Both the position numbers and the translations under genes were made by a program. The notes under the pieces are model-generated. The model was not told the DNA's origin and did not search any database. It saw only the letters and a list, made by a program, of their open reading frames with translations. This document shows positions 50,017 to 56,888 of a DNA stretch of 64,000 bases, piece by piece (positions within the stretch are counted from its first letter, which is position 1; every line of letters begins with the position of its first letter). The DNA comes from SPCO01 sp964579825 (GTDB taxonomy: Bacteria; Chloroflexota; Limnocylindria; Limnocylindrales; CSP1-4), in the NCBI GenBank assembly GCA_964579825.1, contig CAZOHT010000018.1:1-64000 (forward strand), in the 5' to 3' direction.

Positions 50017-51386
50017 GGCGAATCCCCGTCGCCCTCATCGCGCTCGTCGCGCTTCTGGCCGGCCCGACGCCCGCGCTCGCCCACGGCCTCGTCGGGCGGC
50101 TCGAGTCGCCGCTCCCACTGGCGGTCTACCTCGCCGGCGCGGCGATGGCCGTCGCGCTGTCGTTCGCGTTCGTCATCCTGCGCGACGTCCGAGCGCCCGC
50201 CGATCCGCCAGCCCGGACGGTCAATGTCCCGCGGGCGCTCGTCCTCGGCCTCCGGGCGCTCGGCCTTATCAGCTGGACCTGGATCGTCGCCCAGACGATC
50301 GTCGGCGGCTCGTCGGACGCCGACGTCTCGTCGCTGTTCCTGTGGGTCTACGGCTGGGTGGGGCTTGCCTTCCTGTCGGCCCTCGTCGGCCCGATCTGGA
50401 CGTGGCTCGATCCGTTCACGACCCTGTTCGACCTCGGCGCCGCGGCCCTCCGGCGCCTCGGCGTCGCAAGCTGGGAGAAGGCCGCATACCCCGCCGGGCT
50501 TGGCGCCTGGCCGGCCGTCGCGGGCATGACGTTCGTCGTCTGGCTGGAGCTCGTCTATCGCGGCGGCGGGCTCGGGCTGGTCCTGCTCGGCTACACCGCG
50601 TTGACCCTCGTCGCGATGGCCAACTTCGGGCGCGACACCTGGCGCGCGCAGGGCGAGACGTTCTCGGTCTGGTTCGGGACGCTCAACCGACTGGCGCCAT
50701 TCGGCGCCCCAAGCGGGCCCGGGGAGCGGACCATCGGGCGGCGGCCGTTCGCTTCGGGGCTCCTGGCACCCGGCTGGACGCGGGCCCACGTCGTCCTCGT
50801 TGCGATCGGCGCGGCCTCGATCCTGTACGACGGCCTGTCCCAGACGCAGGTCTGGTTCGACCTCTTCGGCCTGCCGTCGCTGCCAATCGCCACGCTGGAG
50901 CTCCTCGCGTTCCTCGGGCTCGTCGTCGGGCTCGCCCTCGCGGTCGGCCGGCTCGTCGGCCTCGCCGCGGTGGGAGCGGGGCTCGTGCCGATCGCGGTCG
51001 GCTACCTCGTCGCCCACTACCTGACGTACCTGCTCGGCGACGGCCAGCGGATCGTGGTCGCGATCTCCGACCCGCTCCAGCTCGGCTGGGACCTGTTCGG
51101 GACGGCGTTCTACGAGCCCGGCACCGACTGGATCCCACCCGCGCTCCTGTGGACGGTCATGCTCGCCGCGGTCGTGGGCGGCCATGTTCTGGGCGCCTGG
51201 TCTGGCCACGTCGTCGCCGTCCGCGACGCCCCGGCGCGCTCCGACGTCCGCCTCCGCCAGGTCCCGCTCGCGGCGCTCATGGTCGGGCTCACCGCGACGA
51301 CCCTCTGGTCGCTCGGCCAGACGATCGTCAAGGAGCCGACCGAGACGACACCGGCGGCGATCGTCCGGGAGGTCTCCGATGGCTGA
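50013..51386 (+). CDS. Large multi-pass membrane protein of the copper cluster
   Basis: The 457 residues start with a signal-like helix (ALIALVALLAGPTPALAHG) and then at least eight to ten hydrophobic segments. Trp-rich stretches (SWTWIVAQTI, LWVYGWVGLAFL, IWTWLDPF) are frequent. I do not recognise a family, though similar multi-pass proteins occur beside CopC/CtaG/DUF3105 genes in other high-GC bacteria. Its ATG overlaps the small lipoprotein stop by 4 bases. A role in copper or oxidase assembly is inferred from context only. Confidence 0.7.
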   Translation: MRRIPVALIALVALLAGPTPALAHGLVGRLESPLPLAVYLAGAAMAVALSFAFVILRDVRAPADPPARTVNVPRALVLGLRALGLISWTWIVAQTIVGGSSDADVSSLFLWVYGWVGLAFLSALVGPIWTWLDPFTTLFDLGAAALRRLGVASWEKAAYPAGLGAWPAVAGMTFVVWLELVYRGGGLGLVLLGYTALTLVAMANFGRDTWRAQGETFSVWFGTLNRLAPFGAPSGPGERTIGRRPFASGLLAPGWTRAHVVLVAIGAASILYDGLSQTQVWFDLFGLPSLPIATLELLAFLGLVVGLALAVGRLVGLAAVGAGLVPIAVGYLVAHYLTYLLGDGQRIVVAISDPLQLGWDLFGTAFYEPGTDWIPPALLWTVMLAAVVGGHVLGAWSGHVVAVRDAPARSDVRLRQVPLAALMVGLTATTLWSLGQTIVKEPTETTPAAIVREVSDG

Positions 51387-52086
51387 GCGCCGCCGCGCCT
51401 CGCGCCCGGCTCCGGTGGTGCCGGCCGCCGCCCGCCCGAGACGCCGGGCGCCCGAGCCCGAGCGCCGCCGGCTGCCGCCGCTCCGCGTGGTCGTCATCGG
51501 CCTCGCCGTCGTCGGCGTTGTCGGATTCGTCGGCCTCGCCTTCTTCAGCAGCGCGACCGCGCGCGACTACTCGTGCGCCGAACAGCTGACTGCCCCGCCC
51601 GACGCCTCAGGCACCGACGGCGTCGCGACCGAATCGCTCGGCAGCCAGCACGTCGGGGTCGGCACCAAGATCCGCTACGGCTTCTGCCCGCCGACGTCGG
51701 GCGGCCACTACAACGCCGCGGGCGCGGGTCCGCTCCGGCCCGGCTTCTACGGGCCCGATGCGGACGCCGGCCCGGGCGGCTGGGTCCATAACCTCGAGCA
51801 CGGCTATGTCGTCGCCCTCTACCGCTGCGCCGACGGCGCCTGCCCGTCGGAGGCCGAGCTGGCGGCCCTCCGCTCGTTTGCCGCGAACGGCCCGCCGACC
51901 CAGTCCGCGGCCGCCTGCGGCTATCGCTCGAAGGTCCTCGTCGCCCGCTTCGACGAGCTCTCGACGCCGTACGCCCTCCTGGCCTGGGACCGGGCGCTGC
52001 TCCTGGAGACCTTCGACGAGACGGTCGCCCGCGGCTTCGCGAGCCGCTCGATCGAGGCGACAGCGCCTGAGCCGAACGCATGTTGA
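51379..52086 (+). CDS. DUF3105-family membrane protein
   Basis: The 235 residues have an Arg/Pro-rich cytosolic tail of about 35 residues, one transmembrane helix (LRVVVIGLAVVGVVGFVGLAFF), and an extracytosolic domain with the DUF3105 pattern: HVGVGTKIRYGFCPPTSGGHYN, then GWVHNLEHGYVVALYRC. His and Cys residues in GFCPPTSGGHY and HNLEHG are possible metal ligands. The family is of unknown function and common near copper or heme genes. It overlaps the preceding gene by 8 bases. Confidence 0.85.
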   Translation: MAERRRASRPAPVVPAAARPRRRAPEPERRRLPPLRVVVIGLAVVGVVGFVGLAFFSSATARDYSCAEQLTAPPDASGTDGVATESLGSQHVGVGTKIRYGFCPPTSGGHYNAAGAGPLRPGFYGPDADAGPGGWVHNLEHGYVVALYRCADGACPSEAELAALRSFAANGPPTQSAAACGYRSKVLVARFDELSTPYALLAWDRALLLETFDETVARGFASRSIEATAPEPNAC

Positions 52087-52352
52087 GACGAGCTCCTGTC
52101 AGGCTCCGGGTGCTCAGCCTCACCGCCATGACGGTTGTCACGACGACCCTCGATCTCGTTCTCCCGGCCGTGCTCAGCGCCGCCTCTCCGTCGCCGGCGG
52201 CGCCACCCGGTGGTGACCCACGGAGCAGCGGCGAGGGTCCGGGCTTCGTCGGCGATCCGGCGACGGCGATTCTCGTCGTGCTCGCAATCGGGCTCGGATC
52301 GGCGGTCGCCACCGCCGTGTACGTGAGGCTCACGCGGAGGACCCACGGATGA
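52080..52352 (+). CDS. Small membrane protein
   Basis: The 90 residues have a signal-like N-terminus (LRVLSLTAMTVVTTTLDLVLPAVLSAA), a Pro/Gly/Ser linker and a C-terminal transmembrane helix (DPATAILVVLAIGLGSAVATAVYV). Its start overlaps the DUF3105 stop by 7 bases. It is probably the last gene of the CopC-CtaG cluster. Function unknown. Confidence 0.6.
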   Translation: MLRRAPVRLRVLSLTAMTVVTTTLDLVLPAVLSAASPSPAAPPGGDPRSSGEGPGFVGDPATAILVVLAIGLGSAVATAVYVRLTRRTHG

Positions 52353-52371
52353 CAACGAGACTTGGGCATGG

Positions 52372-52397
52372 AATACTTGAGCGGTGGCTCAAGTATT
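52372..52397. promoter_or_regulatory. Perfect palindromic operator overlapping the CadC-like gene start
   Basis: AATACTTGAG-CGGTGG-CTCAAGTATT is an exact 10-bp inverted repeat. It covers the GTG start codon (52384). The A-rich TGA/TCA half-sites with a 6-base spacer resemble the 12-2-12-like operators of SmtB/CadC-type repressors. Binding would block initiation of its own operon, which implies a leaderless mRNA. Confidence 0.8.
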
Positions 52398-52773
52398 CGC
52401 CTCGGCGATCGACGCCGACCGCTGCGACGTCGACTGCCTCCATCCCGACGCCATACGCCCGCTCCTTGGGCGGAGTCTCGGGGCGAACGGCGCGCGCGCG
52501 GTCGCCGATCTGTTCGCCGTCGTCGGCGATCCGTCCAGGGCGCGGATCCTGCACCTGCTCGCCGTCAGCACCGAAGCGCTCTGCGTCTGCGATATGGCGC
52601 TCGTGCTGGGCATGAGCGTGTCCGCGCTGTCGCACCAGCTTCGGGCCCTCCGCGAGCGAGGCGTGGTGCACCGCGAGAAGGTCGGGCGGATCGCCTACTA
52701 CACCCTCGTCGACGAGCACATCAGACACCTGATCTCGCTCGGCGTCACCCACGTCGCGGAAGGCGCCGCGTAG
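52384..52773 (+). CDS. ArsR/SmtB-family Cd/Pb/Zn sensor (CadC-like)
   Basis: The 129 residues show Cys14 and Cys18 in DRCDVDCLHP and Cys67-x-Cys69 in ALCVCDMALVLGMSVSALSHQLRALRERGVVHREKVGRIAYYTL. This is the same layout as CadC (N-terminal C-x3-C plus C-x-C in helix alpha-4), so Cd/Pb/Zn binding that releases DNA is expected. The start is covered by a palindrome, so it is autoregulated. It is followed without a gap by a CDF exporter (start overlaps stop), a classic sensor-efflux operon. Confidence 0.92.
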   Translation: MAQVFASAIDADRCDVDCLHPDAIRPLLGRSLGANGARAVADLFAVVGDPSRARILHLLAVSTEALCVCDMALVLGMSVSALSHQLRALRERGVVHREKVGRIAYYTLVDEHIRHLISLGVTHVAEGAA

Positions 52774-53672
52774 TGCCACACGTCCACTCGGCCGCCGCGG
52801 GCCATCGCAACCGACTGCTCGCCGTCTTCGGCCTGACGCTCGCCATCTTCGTCGTCGAGATCGTCGGTGGGCTGGTGTCAAACAGCCTCGCGCTGCTGGC
52901 GGACGCGGGCCATGTCTTCACCGACGTCTTCGGCATCGGCCTGGCACTCGCGGCGATCTGGATCGCGGGTCGCCCCGCAAGTAACGACCGTACATTCGGC
53001 TTCCTGCGCCTCGAGATCCTGGCCGCAGTCGCGAATGCCCTGCTCCTCTTCGGGATATCCGCGTTCATCCTCTACGAGGCCTGGCGCCGCCTGTCCGAGC
53101 CACTTGAGGTGACGTCCGGACTGATGCTCGCGGTGGCGATCCTTGGGCTCGCTGTGAACCTCGTCTCGTGGTACCTGCTGCGCGCCGCCCAGGCCATCAG
53201 CCTCAACATGCGCGGCGCGTACCTCGAGGTCATGGGTGATCTCATTGGATCGGTGGCGGTCATCGTGGCTGCCATCGTGATCGCCGTCACGGGCTGGACC
53301 GGCGCCGACGCGGCGGCCTCGGTGGTCATCGCCCTGCTGATCCTACCCCGCACCTGGAGTCTGCTCCGCGAGGCACTCGACGTCCTGCTCGAAGCCACAC
53401 CCAAAGGGATCGACCTCGGAGTCGTCCGAGAGCACATCGTCGAAGCTCCGGGCGTCATCGATGTCCACGACCTGCACGCCTGGACGATCACGAGCGGCAT
53501 GAACGTGGTCAGCGCGCACGTCGTCCTCGCCGAGGGCGCCAAGACCGGCGACATCCTGGACCACCTGGGCATGTGTCTCTCTAACGACTTCGATGTGAAG
53601 CACTCGACCTTCCAGCTCGAAACACCCGAGCACGTGCTCTGGGAGGCACGAGCCGAGCACGCGCAGCTGTGA
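52773..53672 (+). CDS. Cation diffusion facilitator (Zn/Cd/Co efflux)
   Basis: The 299 residues have six transmembrane helices and a cytosolic C-terminal domain. The metal-site motifs are present: NSLALLADAGHVFTDVFGIG (helix 2, His and Asp), LRLEILAAVANALLL, and YLEVMGDLIGSVAVI (helix 5, Asp). The C-terminal domain is HDLHAWTITSGMNVVSAHVVL. GTG 52773 overlaps the CadC stop. It should export divalent metals under CadC-like control. Confidence 0.93.
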   Translation: MPHVHSAAAGHRNRLLAVFGLTLAIFVVEIVGGLVSNSLALLADAGHVFTDVFGIGLALAAIWIAGRPASNDRTFGFLRLEILAAVANALLLFGISAFILYEAWRRLSEPLEVTSGLMLAVAILGLAVNLVSWYLLRAAQAISLNMRGAYLEVMGDLIGSVAVIVAAIVIAVTGWTGADAAASVVIALLILPRTWSLLREALDVLLEATPKGIDLGVVREHIVEAPGVIDVHDLHAWTITSGMNVVSAHVVLAEGAKTGDILDHLGMCLSNDFDVKHSTFQLETPEHVLWEARAEHAQL

Positions 53673-54295
53673 CCGCGGCGACCCGCACCCAGTTGCTCTC
53701 GCGCGGCATCCGGCTCGAGTACCTGACCGTCGGCTGGAACATCGCCGAGGGCCTGATCGCGGTCGGTGCCGGCGTCGCCGCCGGGAGCATCGCCCTCATC
53801 GGCTTCGGCGTCGACAGCTTCGTCGAGACGATCTCCGGCGCGATCCTCCTGTGGCGCCTGCGGGCCGAGGCGAGTGGCGGCGCCGACGAGGAGCGGATCG
53901 AGCAGGTCGAGCGCCGCGCAGAGCGCCTGGTCGGGGTGTCGTTCGCGATCCTGGCGGTCTACGTCGCATTCGAAGCAATCCGAACGCTCGCCGCGGGGGA
54001 CCGGCCGGAGGCGAGCCCGGTCGGCATCGTGCTCACCGCTGTCTCGATCGCCGTCATGCTCTGGCTCGCTCGGGCCAAGCGGGAGACCGGCGAAGCGCTC
54101 GGCAGCCGAGCCTTGATTGCCGACAGCCACCAGACGTACGCGTGCTGGTACCTGTCGGTCACCACGCTCGCTGGCCTGCTTCTCAATGCCGTGTTCGGCT
54201 TGTGGTGGGCCGACCCCCTCGCCGCGCTCGTGATCGCGGTCTTCCTCGTCCGGGAGGCCCGCGAGGCCTGGGAGGGCGAGGACGACGACAGCTGA
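53669..54295 (+). CDS. Second, shorter cation-efflux (CDF) protein
   Basis: The 208 residues keep only the transmembrane part of a cation transporter. Helices include LEYLTVGWNIAEGLIAVGAGVAAGSIALIGFGVDSFVETISGA, and SRALIADSHQTYACWYLSV holds a His/Asp pair. There is no C-terminal regulatory domain. It overlaps the previous CDF gene by 4 bases. Such short CDF members may act as homodimers or as partners of full-length CDF. Confidence 0.82.
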   Translation: MTAATRTQLLSRGIRLEYLTVGWNIAEGLIAVGAGVAAGSIALIGFGVDSFVETISGAILLWRLRAEASGGADEERIEQVERRAERLVGVSFAILAVYVAFEAIRTLAAGDRPEASPVGIVLTAVSIAVMLWLARAKRETGEALGSRALIADSHQTYACWYLSVTTLAGLLLNAVFGLWWADPLAALVIAVFLVREAREAWEGEDDDS

Positions 54296-54314
54296 TTGCC
54301 TCCTGGAGAGAGCG

Positions 54315-55211
54315 ATGGCGAAGCGACGGCGAACTCAGCAGGAACGGCGCCCGGCGCAGGCCCGGCGGACGATACCGCGCTGGCTGCTGCCGGCCGTCGC
54401 AGCTGTAGTCGTCGTCGGCGTCGGTGCGGTCCTCGTCGTCAACTCGCTTCCCAAGGACGGGCAGACCGCCTGGGCCCGCTTCGATACGGCCGACGTCCAC
54501 TCGCTCGCGTTCCTAGGCGGTGACCCGAACCACCTGCTCTTCGGGCACCACGGCGGGCTCCTCGAATCGCGCGACGGCGGACGAACCTGGTCGGCGCTGT
54601 CGGTCCGGGACGACGCGATGAGCATGGCACCGGCCGACGATGGCTCGATCGTCATCGCCGGCCACCTGGTCTTCACCGCGAGCCGTGACGGCGGTGCGAC
54701 CTGGTCGTCCATCCCGGCCGACCTGCCCAGCCTCGACATCCACGGCTTCACCCGCGACCCGGCCAATCCGGCCCGGATGTGGGCGTACCTCGCGACCGGC
54801 GGGCTGTGGGAGAGCAGTGACTTCGGCGTCCATTGGACCGAGGTCCGCGCCGACAATGTCGTCTATCCGCTCGCGTTTCGCGACGGGTCCGTGACCCGGC
54901 TCCTGGGCGTGGACGCGAACGGGCTCGTGACGAGCGTCGACGGCGGGCGCACGTGGGCGACGCTCGGGACGCCGCCCGCCTATCCGATGACCGCCCTCGC
55001 CGCCACCCCCGACGGCCGGACGGTCTACGCCGGCGCGCCCGACGGCCTGTTCCGGAGCGACGATGGCGGCCGGACCTGGTCAGCCACGGGGTATCGCGGA
55101 TCCGCGTTCGCGGTCGCGACGACAGCGGACGGCCGGACCGTGGCCGTGGTCAGCCGCGAGACCGAGCTCTTCCGCTCCGGCGACCAGGGATCGAGCTGGC
55201 CGGGCTCGTAA
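54315..55211 (+). CDS. Membrane-anchored beta-propeller (BNR/sortilin-like) protein
   Basis: The 298 residues contain a Lys/Arg/Gln-rich cytosolic start, one transmembrane helix (LLPAVAAVVVVGVGAVLVV), and several BNR-type Asp-box repeats (SRDGGRTWSAL, SRDGGATWSSI, SVDGGRTWATL, SDDGGRTWSAT). These mark a sortilin or Ycf48-like propeller of about six blades. It is outside the membrane. Function unknown; Ycf48-like proteins help assembly of metal-containing complexes. Ribosome binding site GGAGAG. It follows the CDF genes by 19 bases. Confidence 0.78.
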   Translation: MAKRRRTQQERRPAQARRTIPRWLLPAVAAVVVVGVGAVLVVNSLPKDGQTAWARFDTADVHSLAFLGGDPNHLLFGHHGGLLESRDGGRTWSALSVRDDAMSMAPADDGSIVIAGHLVFTASRDGGATWSSIPADLPSLDIHGFTRDPANPARMWAYLATGGLWESSDFGVHWTEVRADNVVYPLAFRDGSVTRLLGVDANGLVTSVDGGRTWATLGTPPAYPMTALAATPDGRTVYAGAPDGLFRSDDGGRTWSATGYRGSAFAVATTADGRTVAVVSRETELFRSGDQGSSWPGS

Positions 55212-55287
55212 GCACGATGGGCTCACTACTCGAATGGGCCGAGTCCGGCCCACGGTTGGTGGGCCTAGAAGTGGCGAGGGGTCGTCG

Positions 55288-55806
55288 CTACAGCTCGCCA
55301 CCGGCCGCCCGCGGCGCGTTCGGCGACTCGCCCCGGTCGCCGATCGTCGTCCGCGCGAGGTAGTCCTCGGCGAGGAGGATGCTCGTCTCGGCCGCCCGCT
55401 CGACCGTCCGCAGCAGGTCGGCCATCGACGACATCTCCTCGGACCTGCTCCTTGAGGAACCAGGCCAGGAACTGTTCGCCAACGAGATCGCCCTCGCCTC
55501 GGGCCAGCTTGGCGAGTTCCTGGATCTGCTCGGTCACCTGCTCCTCCTGACCGACGGCTCGACCGGATCGCCGAAGTCGTTCCGCGGCTCGCTGACGGCC
55601 GCGATCGTCACCGGCTTCCGGGCGTCGAGCAGGTACTGGACGATGATCACCGCGTGGTTCCGCTCCTCTACAGCCTGGCGGTAGAAGTGGCGGGCGAGTT
55701 GGGGCAGCGTCTGCCCGTCGTACCAGACCGCGATCGCGACGTACTGCTGACTGGCCCCGAACTCGTTGGTGTTCTGCTCGTTCAGCTTGTCGGTGAAGGT
55801 CGACAT
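55288..55806 (-). pseudogene. Ferritin gene broken by frameshifts
   Basis: The N-terminal part (MSTFTDKLNEQNTNEFGASQQYVAIAVWYDGQTLPQLARHFY..., about 80 residues, with the ferroxidase EERNH) runs into a frame change near 55555. A second frame carries VTEQIQELAKLARGEGDLVGEQFLAWFLKEQV and a third (from about 55440) EEMSSMADLLRTVERAAETSILLAEDYLAR. Together they make a full ferritin. Two frame breaks are needed: one 1-base insertion (GTC-C-GAG) and one short deletion. It may be real decay or an assembly error. Confidence 0.75.
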
Positions 55807-55951
55807 TCATCGGCCTCCTTGGGCGAGTGCGGGAGCGGCTGGCAGGCACATCATGGACCGGAGCGCAGAAGGGCCGAAACCACCCCTGCGCAGGCGGTCT
55901 CGACCCTCTGCTCTCTTGTTTGGCGAGCGCGTCAGGCGGCGGGTACTCCGC

Positions 55952-55977
55952 ATCGTTTCATCACTTGGTGAAACGAT
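55952..55977. promoter_or_regulatory. TTTCA-N8-TGAAA operator-like site near ferritin pseudogene
   Basis: ATCGTTTCA-TCACTTGG-TGAAACGAT is a 9-bp inverted repeat with an 8-base spacer, 145 bases upstream of the ferritin start and 480 bases from the CmtR-like gene's start. The same core recurs at 56851, 56449 (TTCA-N8-TGAA) and 60440. Confidence 0.65.
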
Positions 55978-56043
55978 ACGCCCGGATAGGCACACGGCGC
56001 AAGATAGATCCGAAGTCGTGACACTCCTGGTGCGACGACGACC

Positions 56044-56457
56044 TCAGGCCGAGCGGTCACGCTCTCCAGCGTGGAGGTCGACTACAGTGGCCCCAGGACG
56101 CAGGCCGCGCCGGTTCGGCGGGCCGTAGTTGAGGCAGGCCTCAATGAGGGGGGCCACCTCGGCTAAGAGGCGGGACGAGGCGTCGAGGAGCCGACCCACC
56201 GCCGGATCTGCGAGACGGTAGACGTTGTAGCGCCCGCTCGGCTCCATGGCGACGAGCCCGCACTCGAGGAGGCACCGCAGGTGGTTCGAGGCGCGCGGCG
56301 GGGTCAGGCCGACCAGGTTCGCCAGCTGCCCGGCTGTCAGCGGCCCCCGGCGCAGCTCGCGCAGGATCGCCAGGCGCGAAGGGTCGGCAAGGCCCCGGTG
56401 GAGCTTCGTTTCGATTTCGAGCGACGGCCGCGCCCCTAGCGCGATCGGTTCAGCCAT
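56044..56457 (-). CDS. ArsR-family metal sensor (CmtR-like)
   Basis: The 137 residues have the ArsR winged helix (RGLADPSRLAILRELRRGPLTAGQLANLVGLTPPRASNHLRCLLECGLVA). Cys62 and Cys66 (RCLLEC) and Cys108 (IEACLN) match the CmtR ligand set of Mycobacterium (57, 61, 102), which binds Cd(II)/Pb(II). The C-terminal tail of about 30 residues is longer than CmtR. The start lies in a TTCA-N8-TGAA palindrome, which implies autoregulation. It probably also controls the nearby P1B ATPase and ferritin sites. Confidence 0.88.
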   Translation of the reverse strand: MAEPIALGARPSLEIETKLHRGLADPSRLAILRELRRGPLTAGQLANLVGLTPPRASNHLRCLLECGLVAMEPSGRYNVYRLADPAVGRLLDASSRLLAEVAPLIEACLNYGPPNRRGLRPGATVVDLHAGERDRSA

Positions 56458-56464
56458 GGCTGAA
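56449..56464. promoter_or_regulatory. Palindrome over the CmtR-like start codon
   Basis: TTCAGCCATGGCTGAA is a perfect 16-base palindrome (TTCA-N8-TGAA) that covers the ATG of the minus-strand regulator. Its core spacing is the same as that of the other three sites in the island. Confidence 0.7.
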
Positions 56465-56487
56465 TGATACGCCGCTCATGGGCGAGC

Positions 56488-56673
56488 TCAGGCGCCGAGC
56501 GCTCGCCGAACCTGCTCGAACTCCTCGGCGCTGATCTCGCCGCGCGCGAAGCGAGCCCTGAGGATCTTGACCGGGTCGTTCGATGATCCGCCACGCGGGC
56601 GCACCGCCAGCACGATCCCGACGACGAGCGCGACAACCGCTGCGGGGAGCATCCCCAGCCAGCCGCCCGCCAT
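56488..56673 (-). CDS. SHOCT-domain small membrane protein
   Basis: The 61 residues have one transmembrane helix (GMLPAAVVALVVGIVLAV) and a C-terminal SHOCT motif (DPVKILRARFARGEISAEEFEQVRRALG). Short C-terminal SHOCT domains bind peptides or oligomerise. The gene starts directly after the stop of a 17-residue upstream reading frame (TAG then ATG) and has no own ribosome binding site, so its translation is probably coupled to that frame. A similar SHOCT segment occurs in the cupredoxin gene at 60754. Confidence 0.8.
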   Translation of the reverse strand: MAGGWLGMLPAAVVALVVGIVLAVRPRGGSSNDPVKILRARFARGEISAEEFEQVRRALGA

Positions 56674-56727
56674 CTAGCCGCCACCGAGAACGTCGTCCCA
56701 TCCGTAGCACGAGCCGTAACCCATCAT
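56674..56727 (-). CDS. 17-residue leader peptide upstream of the SHOCT gene
   Basis: ATG 56727 has a full ribosome binding site (AGGAGGT, 8 bases upstream). The frame encodes 17 residues, MMGYGSCYGWDDVLGGG, with one Cys, two Tyr and a Trp, and stops immediately before the SHOCT ATG. It probably enables translational coupling or senses metal or amino acid state. The peptide is too short for normal annotation. Confidence 0.55.
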   Translation of the reverse strand: MMGYGSCYGWDDVLGGG

Positions 56728-56850
56728 CCGCGCGTACCTCCTGGCTCCGAATGCGACCCGACGCTACGTCATGCGATGGTTCATCGGAGAGTGAAAGATG
56801 ACCCGCACTGCTGGGCCGTCTGGCCGGATGCAGACGGGCCGTGAGTGTGG

Positions 56851-56878
56851 CATCGTTTCATCGTGTGATGAAACGATG
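56851..56878. promoter_or_regulatory. Perfect 12-bp-arm operator before the P1B ATPase
   Basis: CATCGTTTCATC-GTGT-GATGAAACGATG is an exact inverted repeat. Its core TTTCA-N8-TGAAA equals that of the other sites in the island. It ends 10 bases before the ATPase start, so binding would repress the exporter. Confidence 0.8.
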
Positions 56879-56888
56879 GAGGCCGATA

